Of a DNA stretch of 64,000 bases, positions 38,897-47,570 are shown piece by piece. The stretch covers positions 1 through 64,000 of the forward strand of contig JAEYVE010000296.1 in assembly GCA_023432025.1 (NCBI GenBank). The letters are read 5' to 3'. A program made the position numbers and the translations under genes. The DNA is from Pseudomonadota bacterium (GTDB taxonomy: Bacteria > Myxococcota_A > Polyangia > Polyangiales > Polyangiaceae). Every line of letters begins with the position of its first letter. Position 1 is the stretch's first letter. Below the pieces are notes generated by a model. The model was given only the letters and a program-made list of their open reading frames with translations. It had not been told where the DNA came from and ran no database searches.

Positions 38897-39273
38897 GGCC
38901 TTTCCTCCGGAACGCACGAAAAAATCTGCTCGATGGGAGTGTAGAGTCCCAAGCTGAGGATGGCCGCCGCCGTGGTTAGCAAAGTGGCGTCGAGCTCTAC
39001 GCTGCGAGCGACCCCGCTCGCGCAATGGTCACGCACATCGCTCTGCACGCCTTGGATGAACCCATACAAGAAAAAGTGCGACCAAACCGTCACGCGCTGA
39101 CTGGCCTCGCCGCGCACCGTTGCCGCGGACGGGTGCTCGGTCTGGAGCGACTGGTACGACGAAGTGCAAGCGCTCAGGCAAAAGGCCAGTGCCGCGAAAG
39201 CCACGTCGAAGCCCCGGCGCCGAGCTCCGGCTCGGCCATCACTGCTGGAGGGCGGCTTGGACGAAAGCGTCAT
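38893..39273 (-). CDS. Bor-like lipoprotein, first of a tandem pair
   Basis: 126 aa with a basic n-region and lipobox AFCLSAC (Cys about residue 36). The mature part has WSHFFLYGFIQGVQSDVRDH, a conserved Cys, and AAAILSLGLYTPIEQIFSC, again the Bor pattern and close to the gene that follows. The ATG of the downstream paralogue overlaps this stop, so the two are translationally coupled. The pair probably arose by duplication. Confidence 0.72.
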   Translation of the reverse strand: MTLSSKPPSSSDGRAGARRRGFDVAFAALAFCLSACTSSYQSLQTEHPSAATVRGEASQRVTVWSHFFLYGFIQGVQSDVRDHCASGVARSVELDATLLTTAAAILSLGLYTPIEQIFSCVPEERP

Positions 39274-39513
39274 GTGCGTGCCGAGGTTCGCACCGCCCCG
39301 CTGCGTCGACCAGAGTCCACGGGAACGGCGGAGGCCAGCATTCGAGGCGGGCGGAACTCGGGGCCATACCCGAGCCTACAGCAGCCGCCGGCGGGGAGCG
39401 ACGAGCAGTTCGGCGACTTTCACCGCCGATCAGGCAGTCGACAGCTCTTTCGTGGCATGCGCGACGGCGCGGCGAGGCACTATGGCGAGTCCTGAAAGCC
39501 GAGGAGATGGCCG

Positions 39514-40161
39514 ATGCACGACGTGGCGATTCTGATGTTCGACGGTGTTGAGGTGCTGGACTTTGCCGCGCCCTTCGAGGTGCTTTCACTCGCGGGAACC
39601 CGGATCGAACCGGGAACGATGTCGGTAACGACAGTGAGCACCTCGCGCCAAGTGATGGCTCGCAATGGCCTCGAAGTCCGGCCTTCCGTCTGCGAAACGC
39701 TGCCCACGGCCGTCGACGTGCTCGTGCTCCCAGGCGGTCCTGGCGTCGAGCCCACGATTGACCGCGACGCCGTCGTGATGAAGTGGATCGCCGAGACGGT
39801 ACCGCGCGCGAAGTGGGTCATGTCGATCTGTTCGGGAGCAGTCTTTCTTGCGAAGTTGGGGTTCCTGAAGGGCCGCCGTGCCACAACCCATCATTCGGAT
39901 TTCGAGGTCGTACGGCGGCTCGAGCCCTCTGTCCGAATCGAACAAAACAAGCGCTTCGTGCGCGACGGCAAGTTCGTTACGTCTGCCGGCATCTCCGCGG
40001 GCTTGGACTCGTCGTTGTTCCTGGTGTCAGAGCTGCTCGGTCAAGACGCGGCCGGACGGACCGCTGACTGGTTGGAGTACCTCTCCGATGGCTGGAAATC
40101 AGATGAATCGTCGCAAGCAGGCGGTTCTTGTCGCTCGGTAGTGGGTCACATCGATAAGTAA
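39514..40161 (+). CDS. DJ-1/PfpI family protein (AraC-type GATase1-like)
   Basis: 215 aa. GAGGAG stands seven bases before the ATG. It opens DVAILMFDGVEVLDFAAPFE, the start seen in DJ-1/PfpI proteins of the AraC-associated kind, and has VLVLPGGPGVEP and the nucleophile elbow MSICSGAVFLAKLG with Cys. It ends after GISAGLDSSLFLVSELLGQD with no helix-turn-helix. Members include isonitrile hydratases and uncharacterised hydrolases. Codon use looks less GC-biased at third positions than in neighbours, and an ISL3 remnant follows within 26 bases, so acquisition is possible. The last ~20 residues may derive from the insertion junction. Confidence 0.82.
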   Translation: MHDVAILMFDGVEVLDFAAPFEVLSLAGTRIEPGTMSVTTVSTSRQVMARNGLEVRPSVCETLPTAVDVLVLPGGPGVEPTIDRDAVVMKWIAETVPRAKWVMSICSGAVFLAKLGFLKGRRATTHHSDFEVVRRLEPSVRIEQNKRFVRDGKFVTSAGISAGLDSSLFLVSELLGQDAAGRTADWLEYLSDGWKSDESSQAGGSCRSVVGHIDK

Positions 40162-40186
40162 GGGCATCGCCCGGTTCCCGTAGGCT

Positions 40187-40825
40187 TTGGGTGTCGAAGT
40201 CGCGGAGGGACGGCGCGGCATCGATGTCGAGCACGCCGTGCGTCACATCCCGGGCCGCGAAAACGTGCGCTTCGTCACGCTCGATTTGTGCGACCCGTAC
40301 AAGCGCTTCGCCAATGAGCACTTCCCCAACGCGCAGCTCGTCGCCGACAAGTTCCACGTGCTGCGCCTCTTGCAGCCCGCGCTTATGCGCTATCGCAAGC
40401 TCCCCGAGGACGGTCGCAATTCGCTGTACTTGCGGCAGCTACTGCTCAAACCGCGCCGCCTCGTGCCGCATCGTTGGCGTCAGCCGCTCTACGAGTGGCT
40501 CTGCCGTCACCCCGCGCTCAAGGCCATCTACGAGGCCAAGGAGGTGCTGCACGGCTTCTATCGGACCAAGAGTCGCAAGCAGGCCAAGCTGCGCCTGACG
40601 GGGCTCTGCGATGCGCTCGCCCTCACCCGAATCCCGGAGCTCTCGACGCTCCGCTCGACCCTCGTCCGGTGGCGAAAGGAGATTCTGGCCTACTGGCTCT
40701 GCCGCCTGACCAACGCCCGGACCGAGGGCTTCAACAACAAGGCCAAGCTCGTGAAGCGCCGTGCATTTGGCTATGTGTCCTTCCGACACTACCGTCTGCG
40801 ACTGCTCAACGCCTGCTCCGGATAG
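40187..40825 (+). pseudogene. ISL3-family transposase, 5'-truncated remnant
   Basis: Only about 212 codons remain of a protein normally near 400 residues. The N-terminal zinc-binding and helix-turn-helix part and the first catalytic Asp are missing. The retained part has the second Asp in LVADKFHVLRLL and the Glu region TNARTEGFNNKAKLVKRRAFGY, both ISL3 hallmarks. No ribosome binding site precedes the frame. The element is defective. I could not define terminal inverted repeats; short GTGGTGGGA repeats lie downstream at about 40870-40910. Confidence 0.85.
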
Positions 40826-40940
40826 CCCTTCGAGCGTTGACCCACCACCAAGGGTGAAGAGCCTGGTGGGAGTGGTGGGAGCCGCCGCGAAAGTGGTGGG
40901 AACTTGAGGCTGGCGGGCTCTAAAACCAGGGATTTTCTAG

Positions 40941-41013
40941 TGGACGCAACAGGACTCGAACCTGTGACCCCCGCCGTGTGAAGGCGATGCTCTACCAACT
41001 GAGCTATGCGTCC
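40941..41013 (-). tRNA. tRNA-Val (CAC)
   Basis: 73 nt including the discriminator A. The acceptor arm GGACGCA pairs with TGCGTCC. The D-arm is GCTCAGTTGGTAGAGC. The anticodon arm TCGCC-TTCACAC-GGCGG gives anticodon CAC. The T-arm is CACAG-GTTCGAG-TCCTG-like. CCA is not encoded. It reads away from the gene at 41156 and towards the ISL3 remnant. Confidence 0.96.
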
Positions 41014-41155
41014 GAAGGCGGCGCGGTACATAGCGCGACGGGTTAGCCTATGCAACGACGTGACGGCGCTCCGTGCGACGTTTTTTCCTGGGGGGATCGA
41101 GCGCCGCTCGAGGGCGCTTCAGATGCCTGCGCACCGTGCTATAGGGGGCGCCCGC

Positions 41156-41881
41156 ATGGGCTCGACCTCCTTTTCAGATCGCGATGCTCGAGGCGCTTTC
41201 GCGACGGACGACAAGCGTCGGCAGGACAGGCGTCTGGGGCTGACCATCATTGCGATCACGTTTGCCCTGTGTCTCGCTGGGTCCTACTGGGTCAAGCGTG
41301 CCTCTGCTCCCAAGGGGAGCGCTCCGCCCGGTCCCCCCAGTGCTGAGGGGATCGAGGGGTTTCCTACCCACGTGGACCCGCTGCGGGTGTTGCCGCGGGC
41401 CCGCACCGTCACCGAGCGTTCGCTCCTTCGGGGCTTCGTAGCGGACGGCGTCCGCTTGGACGGTACCCTCGATTTTACGGCGCACGGCAGCACGCTGCGC
41501 TTCGCGTTCCAGAGCCCGCCGGGTAAGGGCGCTCAGCCTCCGCGAGAAGGCGGGACGCTGCCCAAGCGCACCTACTGTGGCAAGCAGAACGTACAGGTCC
41601 GCGCCGCGGGCCTGGTCGCGGACGCGGACGTGGCGTCGTACCCGTGCCCTTCGGTGCAGGACGAGCCGCTGCCGGAGCCGCGCTGTTCCCTCGCCAAAAT
41701 TTGGGAGAGGGCGCTCAAGAAGGGCGCCCCCGAGGACGGCAAGGCGCGTATCGAGTACTTCCGCGCCAACGAAGGCCCCGCCTACCGTTTTGCCATCCCG
41801 GGCACGCGGCACAAGTTCGTCCTGTACGGGGACTGCGAGCGCGAGCTCAAGGGCAAGGCCGCGCTCGGTCACGTTCCCTGA
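41156..41881 (+). CDS. single-pass membrane protein, unknown function
   Basis: 241 aa from the ATG at 41156. A hydrophilic N-terminus (about 25 residues) precedes one membrane segment (LGLTIIAITFALCLAGSYWV), then a Pro-rich linker and a soluble domain with four Cys (YCGKQ, YPCPS, RCSLA, GDCER). The domain is probably periplasmic and disulfide-bonded. Family not recognised. It is convergent with engB. Confidence 0.65.
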   Translation: MGSTSFSDRDARGAFATDDKRRQDRRLGLTIIAITFALCLAGSYWVKRASAPKGSAPPGPPSAEGIEGFPTHVDPLRVLPRARTVTERSLLRGFVADGVRLDGTLDFTAHGSTLRFAFQSPPGKGAQPPREGGTLPKRTYCGKQNVQVRAAGLVADADVASYPCPSVQDEPLPEPRCSLAKIWERALKKGAPEDGKARIEYFRANEGPAYRFAIPGTRHKFVLYGDCERELKGKAALGHVP

Positions 41882-41993
41882 ACCCACGAGGCGCTCCAGC
41901 GAATGGCGCCTCGTGGATGAATGAAGAACGTCGGGGTGATACGCGGGCGGCACGGCGCGTCACGTCTTGGCGCGTCCGTGCCCTCCGTTCGCG

Positions 41994-42830
41994 TCACGTG
42001 CTCGGGGTGCTCGGCGGAGTAGGCTCGAGCTCGGGTTCGGGCTCGACTCCCGCGATACGCCGCAAGCGGCGCCACAGCGGCAGGCGCCCGGTGCCGTCGG
42101 TCGACGAGAACCCCATCACGCGCGTCCCCACCTGACGACTGAGTTCGTCCAAGCGGGGCTTGTGCTGGGCGCGCGGCAGCTTGTCCAGTTTGGTCGCCAC
42201 CAACACGACTTGAAGGGGTGGACGTGACGTGCGGCTCGGCGACGCCAACATTTTCAGGAGCTCGAGGTCGTCTTCCTCGAAGCCTCGGCGCACGTCCGTC
42301 AGCACCACGACGCCGCGCAAGGTGGGGCGCTCGAGGAGGTAGCGATCAATGAGATCGCCCCACGCCTTTCGCTCCGTCTTGGAGCGACGTGCGTAGCCGT
42401 AGCCGGGGAGATCCACCAACGTGAGGTGCGCGCCGTCGTCCGCTTGAACGTCGAACCAGCTCACCTGCCGGGTGCAGCCCGGCGTCGAGCTGGTGCGCAC
42501 CAGTGAGCGACGTTCGAGCAGGCGATTCATCAAGCTACTCTTGCCGACGTTGGAGCGGCCAGCGAAGGCGATTTCCACGGTGACCGGCGGCGGAAAGTGA
42601 CCGTCGCTCTGGGCGCCACCGGAGAACTCCGCGCTCGTGACGCGGTCGCCGGGGCGCGCGTCCGCGGTGGGTTTCGCGGGAGAGGAGGAGCCGGGGCTCG
42701 TCGCCTTTCGAGGCGGGGTCGCGGCGCGCGCCGCGCTGGGCCGCGCGTCGGGCTTTTTCTTGACGGCCTTTTTGTTCTTGGACGCGGCGCTCACGGTCCG
42801 CGTCCTACGCGGCGAGGGCGGGCGATACAA
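41994..42830 (-). CDS. engB: ribosome biogenesis GTPase EngB/YihA
   Basis: 278 aa as an open frame; a GTG at 42794 would give 266 aa. A Lys/Pro/Ala-rich extension of about 80 residues precedes the GTPase. G1 is GRSNVGKSSLMN, G2 region SSTPGCTRQ, G3 VDLPGYGYA, G4 ATKLDK and G5 GFSSTDG. EngB assists 50S subunit assembly. The N-terminal extension is absent from E. coli YihA, and the acidic/Pro tail (EPEPELEPTPP) is also extra. murJ ends 31 bases upstream of the frame's start on the same strand. Confidence 0.92.
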   Translation of the reverse strand: MYRPPSPRRTRTVSAASKNKKAVKKKPDARPSAARAATPPRKATSPGSSSPAKPTADARPGDRVTSAEFSGGAQSDGHFPPPVTVEIAFAGRSNVGKSSLMNRLLERRSLVRTSSTPGCTRQVSWFDVQADDGAHLTLVDLPGYGYARRSKTERKAWGDLIDRYLLERPTLRGVVVLTDVRRGFEEDDLELLKMLASPSRTSRPPLQVVLVATKLDKLPRAQHKPRLDELSRQVGTRVMGFSSTDGTGRLPLWRRLRRIAGVEPEPELEPTPPSTPST

Positions 42831-42861
42831 GGGACGGCCCCGCTCTCCGCGAACGGGTGGC

Positions 42862-44532
42862 TCAACGGTGCCTGAAGCGGCGCACCACGGGGCCGGCGAC
42901 CGCCGTGAGCTCCGGGCTCTTGAGCACGAAGGCGAGTCCCAGAAAGACCGCAGCGAACGCGGTCGAACCCACCAAGGCCGGCAGCGCCTGCGTGAGCTCC
43001 CTACCCGCGCCGCCCAGGGAGTGGAGCGGAACGTCCGTCACCGAACGCGCCGCGAGCCACGCGACGAGGCCGCCGCCCACGGCGGCTGCCAGACTCCGCG
43101 TCGCGGACCCGAGCACCTCGCCGAAATGAAGCTGGGGAAGGCGTGACCGCAGTCCGAGCCAGAGCAACGCCATCTGAGCCACGCTGGCTCCCGTCACGGC
43201 CAGGCTGACGCCTACGTGGCCGAGCGGTCCGCGCAGCGCAAAGGCGAGCCCCACGAAGACGCACAAATCGGCGGCCGCCACGATGACGGGCGTGCGCGTG
43301 TCGCCCAAGGCGAAGAACACCGAGACCAGCTGCCGTACTACCGCCACGGTCCAAATGCCGAGGCCCTGAGCCATGAGCGCGCGAGCAGTTTCCTCCGTTG
43401 CGGCGCGGTCGAACTCACCGCGCTGAAAGAGCAACGTCACGAGAGGATCGGCCAACACTACGAAGCAAGCAGTGGCGCCGATACCGACGAAGAGCGCGAG
43501 GCGCACGGCGTAGGCGTACGTCTTGGCTACCTCGTCGAGATGATTTTGGGCGACGAGCTTGGCCAAGCTGGGCAAAGTGGCCGTCGAGAGGGCCATCACG
43601 AAGATCCCTTGCGGGAAGTCGCAGAGGCGCAGCGCGAACCCGAAGTAGCTGATGGGACCCTCGCCGAGCTCCGAGAGGAGGCGACGGCCGATCACGACGT
43701 CCACGTAGTACACGCCGATCCCAATCAGCGTGGGGCCCATGCGCCGGAGGCTTTCACGCACGCCTGGATGGCCGAAGTCGAGCGAAGGAGGCGCGAAGTA
43801 GCCAATGGCTCGCAAGCTGGGCCACTGAGCGACGACTTGCAGCGCGCCGCCGACGAGCGCGCCGACCGCCATCGCTAGCACACGTTCGTATCCGTGTGCG
43901 CCGAGCCATCCGGGCAAGGCCAGAGCGAAGACGACGAACGCCACGTTGAGCAGCGCGGGCGCGAACGACGTGGCGACGAAGCGCTTGTGTGTGTTGAGCG
44001 CCGCCACACCGAGCGCGGCCGTGCCCATGAAGAAGATGTAGGGGAAGACCCAGCGCGTGAGCTGGACGGTGCGTTCGAACTGGCCGGGCTGGTCGCGGAA
44101 CCCCTTGGCGAACAAGTCGACGAGCTGGGGAGCGAAGAGCATGCCCAGCGCCGTGACCACCAAGAGCGCCAGGAGCGAAAGCCCGCGCACTGCGCGGAAG
44201 TAGGCCTGGGCGGCGGCCTCGCCTTCTTGCTCGCGAGTCTTCGCCAGCACGGGCAACACGGCGTTTTGTACGGCGCCCTCGGCGAGCAGCTGCCGAAGCA
44301 AGTTCGGGATTTGGAACGCCACCATGAAGGCGTCGGTGGCAGCGCGCGTGAACGCAGCGGCGAGCACCAGATCACGCACCAAGCCGAGCGAGCGGCTGAG
44401 CAGTGTACCCAGCGCGACGATGGCGGCGCGCCCGGTGATGCGCTTGCGCTCGAGATCACCCTCGTTGGGCGTTTCGTTCGCGGGGGTCGTCGTGGATCGG
44501 GTGGCAGTCTCCGCGCTCACGGGCGCGACCAT
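42862..44532 (-). CDS. murJ: lipid II flippase MurJ (MviN)
   Basis: 556 aa from the ATG at 44532; the frame is open further but that part lies over recO. About 14 membrane segments are visible. Family motifs include GTLLSRSLGLVRDLVLAAAF, AFMVAFQIPNLLRQLLAEGA and QNAVLPVL, and GVYYVDVVIGRRLLSELGEG. It moves lipid II to the outer face of the inner membrane for peptidoglycan synthesis. recO lies 22 bases upstream on the same strand, so recO-murJ-engB may be one unit. Confidence 0.95.
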   Translation of the reverse strand: MVAPVSAETATRSTTTPANETPNEGDLERKRITGRAAIVALGTLLSRSLGLVRDLVLAAAFTRAATDAFMVAFQIPNLLRQLLAEGAVQNAVLPVLAKTREQEGEAAAQAYFRAVRGLSLLALLVVTALGMLFAPQLVDLFAKGFRDQPGQFERTVQLTRWVFPYIFFMGTAALGVAALNTHKRFVATSFAPALLNVAFVVFALALPGWLGAHGYERVLAMAVGALVGGALQVVAQWPSLRAIGYFAPPSLDFGHPGVRESLRRMGPTLIGIGVYYVDVVIGRRLLSELGEGPISYFGFALRLCDFPQGIFVMALSTATLPSLAKLVAQNHLDEVAKTYAYAVRLALFVGIGATACFVVLADPLVTLLFQRGEFDRAATEETARALMAQGLGIWTVAVVRQLVSVFFALGDTRTPVIVAAADLCVFVGLAFALRGPLGHVGVSLAVTGASVAQMALLWLGLRSRLPQLHFGEVLGSATRSLAAAVGGGLVAWLAARSVTDVPLHSLGGAGRELTQALPALVGSTAFAAVFLGLAFVLKSPELTAVAGPVVRRFRHR

Positions 44533-44554
44533 ACTGCATCCCCGCCGTGAGACC

Positions 44555-45274
44555 TCATTCGAGGCCGACGTGGCAGTGAAGCGCGCGCTCGACCAGCTCG
44601 AGCGCCACCGCGACTTCCTCTCGGGGCAGCGCGGCATCTTCACCGTTCGCCGCGAGCAAGAGCCCAGCGCGGAGCGGGCCCGAGACGCGCACGGGGCCTC
44701 CGCCGCACGCGCGGCACACGAGCCCGCCGCGCTCGGGGCTCACCAGCGCCGTTTGTCCTGCCGGGCAAGCCTTGCCGCAGCGCACGCAGCGGGTGAGCTC
44801 GAGGGCCCAACCGAAAGCCTCGAGGAGCCGCACGCCCAGCTCCGCGAGGAGCTCGTCGTGGCGGGCTGGCTCGCGCTCCAACTCGTCCAAAAAGCGTGTG
44901 ATGGCCGACCAGGCGAGCGGCTCGGGCGCGCGCACGGGGGCGGCCTTGCGCAGCCACGAAAGCGCGCGCCCCGCTGCTTCCAAGCTATCCAAGCTCGACA
45001 CGACGCCGAGACGCGGAGTGAGCAGCGTGGCCTCGCGCAGCGTAAAGAGCTCTCCCGAAGCGCGCTCGTCGACCTCCACGGCCAAGGTGTGCATCGGCTC
45101 GAGCGCGCCGCCGAAGCGCTTGGTGCTGCGCCTCGCGCCGCGCGCCAGCGCGGAAATGCGACCGAGCGAGTCGGTGAACAGCGTGACGACCAAGTCGGCT
45201 TCGCCGTACGCGACGCGAGACAAAAGGAGGGCGCGCGCGCCGTGAAGCTTCGCGCCGCGAGCGGAGCGGGTCAC
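44555..45274 (-). CDS. recO: DNA repair protein RecO
   Basis: 239 aa from a GTG at 45274 that overlaps the stop of the RodZ-like gene (GTGA). The N-terminal OB fold is ALLLSRVAYGEADLVVTLFT ... ALARGARRSTKRFGGALEP. The Zn-finger has CVRCGKAC and CRACGG. RecO loads RecA with RecR and anneals strands in gap repair. The frame extends upstream, but that section is in the RodZ-like gene and unlike RecO. Confidence 0.93.
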   Translation of the reverse strand: MTRSARGAKLHGARALLLSRVAYGEADLVVTLFTDSLGRISALARGARRSTKRFGGALEPMHTLAVEVDERASGELFTLREATLLTPRLGVVSSLDSLEAAGRALSWLRKAAPVRAPEPLAWSAITRFLDELEREPARHDELLAELGVRLLEAFGWALELTRCVRCGKACPAGQTALVSPERGGLVCRACGGGPVRVSGPLRAGLLLAANGEDAALPREEVAVALELVERALHCHVGLE

Positions 45275-45708
45275 GCGCGCGCCGTGACGTTCGACGACGA
45301 CGCGGGCGCGCGGATGCTCAGCTCTTGAGGCATGTCGTTGCCGCGTGGCTTGAGCACGATGCTGAGCGCCAACGTGAACAGGATGAGCAAGAGGACGAAG
45401 GCGATGGCGACGCCCACGCGACGGCCGCGCGCGGGTTTGGCCGCGCTCGTGAGCGGGAGTGGCGTCACCCACGCGACGCGGCGGCTCGACGTGTAGAGCG
45501 CGAGCACTTCCTCCGCGGGCACGCCGACCGCGTGCGCGTACGACTTGAGGAAACCTCTCACGAACACCTCGGCGGGGAGCTCGTCGAACTGATCCGCTTC
45601 GATGCGCTCCACGCTGGACACCGGCACACGCGTCGCGCGTGCGATTTCGGCGACGCTCATGCGCCGTTCTTCGCGCTTCTCGCGCAAGAACTTTCCGACG
45701 GAGGCCAT
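45271..45708 (-). CDS. RodZ-like helix-turn-helix membrane protein
   Basis: 145 aa. The N-terminal XRE-type helix-turn-helix (GKFLREKREERRMSVAEIAR, RIEADQFDELPAEVFVRGFL) is the RodZ/YfgA type that binds MreB rather than DNA. One membrane segment lies at about residues 96-118 (VAIAFVLLLILFTLALSIVL). The periplasmic tail is short (about 27 residues), without the usual beta domain of full RodZ. Coupled to recO by GTGA overlap. The tgl-like gene lies 186 bases upstream, an order also seen for rodZ and pilF in other proteobacteria. Confidence 0.85.
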   Translation of the reverse strand: MASVGKFLREKREERRMSVAEIARATRVPVSSVERIEADQFDELPAEVFVRGFLKSYAHAVGVPAEEVLALYTSSRRVAWVTPLPLTSAAKPARGRRVGVAIAFVLLLILFTLALSIVLKPRGNDMPQELSIRAPASSSNVTARA

Positions 45709-45894
45709 GGGGGAGTGGGGGAGCTGCGCGCAGCGGGCAACTCGCGCGCTAGCCTACCCAAAAAAGCCCCAAAAACTACCGAGAAAACTGGGATTCTGGA
45801 CGTCCTTGCGCTGCCTCAATCTGGTACGCGTCACGCCGGTCGCGGGGGTGTTTCCGAAAGCGGGCGGCAGACGGATAGAGCGCGCCGGTCAGGG

Positions 45895-46707
45895 CTACTG
45901 CAATTTGGTGAGCAAGCGACCGCACTCACGTCCCGAGCCAGTGCGCTTGTCGAGTCCGATGCAGCGGTCGAGATCCGCTCGCGTGCGGTCCAACTCGCCG
46001 AGCGCGAGGTTCACGAGGGCTCGCTCCAGGTAGGCGTCCTGGATTTGAGCGCAGCCAGGAGCGTCGGTCTCGAGCGCGCTATCCAGGGCGTCTCGAGCCT
46101 CCGACAGCCGCTTGGTGCGATGGTAAGCGACGCCCAGCCGATAGTTGCCGACGCAAAAGAGGGGTTGTGCGGCGACGGCGCGGCGGAGGGCCGCCACGGC
46201 TTCCTCGCTTTTTCCCTGTTCCAGGTAGGCCCAACCCAGGTTCCCCCAGGCAATTTCGGGGGTCCGGTAGAGGATATTGGCCGTGATGGGCTTCAGAATT
46301 TGGATGGCTTCCGCCTGGCGCTTCTGGTGGACCAAAACCACGGCGAGCGTGTTTTGAGCCTCGAGGAACGACTCGCGGCTGGCGATCGCGCGGCGAGCGT
46401 ATTCTTCGGCATCTTTCAGCCGGCACTCGTCGAGGGCGCTCCTGCCGCAGAAATCCAAGTAGATCAGAGCGACCAGGTGCGAGGCGTCCGCGTTGTCCGG
46501 ATCGAGCTCGGTGGCGCGCAAGGCGTGTTCCAGAGCCTCTCGGGGCTGGTTGCGCACCTGCCAAAGGTCCACCGCGATGTCGGCTTCGCTTTCGCTCATC
46601 CGCGTCGGGTCGCCGGCGGGTTTGCTCGATCCGGCGCACCCGAACGTGGCCCCCGCGGCGGTCAGAATGAGAACGGCTTCGAGCAAGCGGCGACGGAGCG
46701 ACGGCAT
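45895..46707 (-). CDS. TPR lipoprotein, Tgl/PilF-like type IV pilus pilotin
   Basis: 270 aa with a lipoprotein signal (LTAAGATFGC, Cys 24). About six TPR units follow (HALRATELDPDNADASHLVA, EYARRAIASRESFLEAQNTL, AWGNLGWAYLEQGKSEEAVA). The arrangement matches Tgl/PilF/PilW, outer-membrane lipoproteins needed to assemble the PilQ secretin. Placement next to a RodZ-like gene supports this. A conserved-looking Cys pair lies around CGRSALDEC. No other pil genes are in the window. Confidence 0.75.
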   Translation of the reverse strand: MPSLRRRLLEAVLILTAAGATFGCAGSSKPAGDPTRMSESEADIAVDLWQVRNQPREALEHALRATELDPDNADASHLVALIYLDFCGRSALDECRLKDAEEYARRAIASRESFLEAQNTLAVVLVHQKRQAEAIQILKPITANILYRTPEIAWGNLGWAYLEQGKSEEAVAALRRAVAAQPLFCVGNYRLGVAYHRTKRLSEARDALDSALETDAPGCAQIQDAYLERALVNLALGELDRTRADLDRCIGLDKRTGSGRECGRLLTKLQ

Positions 46708-46824
46708 GGCCTCCGGCCCTTACTGCAAAGGGGCCCGGACGGGCAATTTTGCTGGGATCCTGCCTGGCGGGGTGGCGGCGGAAAGCTCGACCGAGAGGGG
46801 CCTGCCCGCCCAGCGAGGGTGGGC

Positions 46825-47496
46825 TCAGGAGCGTGGGAGCGCCAGCGGGGAGGGGACCAGGCGAGGGCGTACGACGTCCGGACCGCGAACGTAGTGGGGA
46901 GCTGGAGGGTGCGCGTCCGGGCTCAGCGTCGCGGCGAGGCGGGCAACCACGCGCGCGTCGGGCTCTGCGGTGAGCTCATTTGCGGCAAAAGGGTGCCCGG
47001 AAAGCTCGGTGCCCAAGACCACGTAGGGGCCCGGCGGCACGAGCGACGCGAGTTGGTCGGCCAGCGTAGCCTGGGGAAGCGCGATGGGCGCCAGAACCTC
47101 CTCGCCTCGCGAGGAATAGGCGCCGACGAAAAAGTCCCCGCGCCGCGCGTCCCGCACGACGACCCTCAGCCGGGGGTCGTCCGAAGGCAGCCCAGCAGCC
47201 ACCGCTCGGAGTGAACCGACACCGACGGCCGGCACCCCCAGACCGAGCGTGAGCCCGCTCGCCAGGGCGAGACCCATCCGGAGCCCCGTGAAGTTGCCCG
47301 GGCCCACGCCCACGCCGACGCGCTGGATGCTCGTCCGGGGCCAGCCCAACTGCGCGAACAGCCCGTCGATGAGGGGGAGGATGCGCTCGCTGTGCCGCCC
47401 CGGCTCGTCGCTGACCGCGTGCGCGACCACTTGGTCGCCTTCCACGAGGGCCACGGAGCCGCGGGGACTGGAGGTTTCGATGCCGAGGACTCGCAC
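46825..47496 (-). CDS. tsaB: tRNA threonylcarbamoyladenosine biosynthesis protein TsaB
   Basis: 223 aa. ASKHA-type start VLGIETSSPRGSVALVEGDQ, then HSERILPLIDGLF and GVGVGPGNFTGLRMGLALAS, the TsaB signature. It is the scaffold partner of TsaD in t6A37 modification of ANN-decoding tRNAs. The C-terminal third is typical of the family in Pro/Arg content. It lies 117 bases upstream of the tgl-like gene on the same strand. Confidence 0.93.
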   Translation of the reverse strand: MRVLGIETSSPRGSVALVEGDQVVAHAVSDEPGRHSERILPLIDGLFAQLGWPRTSIQRVGVGVGPGNFTGLRMGLALASGLTLGLGVPAVGVGSLRAVAAGLPSDDPRLRVVVRDARRGDFFVGAYSSRGEEVLAPIALPQATLADQLASLVPPGPYVVLGTELSGHPFAANELTAEPDARVVARLAATLSPDAHPPAPHYVRGPDVVRPRLVPSPLALPRS

Positions 47497-47570
47497 GACT
47501 CCCCCCGTTTAGTCCCTCGCCTGGCGACCGTCCACTCCCCACCTTCCCGGTGGCGAGCGGCGCCGAGGGG

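Noticed and set aside
40941..41013. tRNA-Val as an island attachment site
   Set aside because: I saw no second copy of its 3' end in the neighbourhood and no integrase; the ISL3 remnant does not integrate by tRNA targeting.
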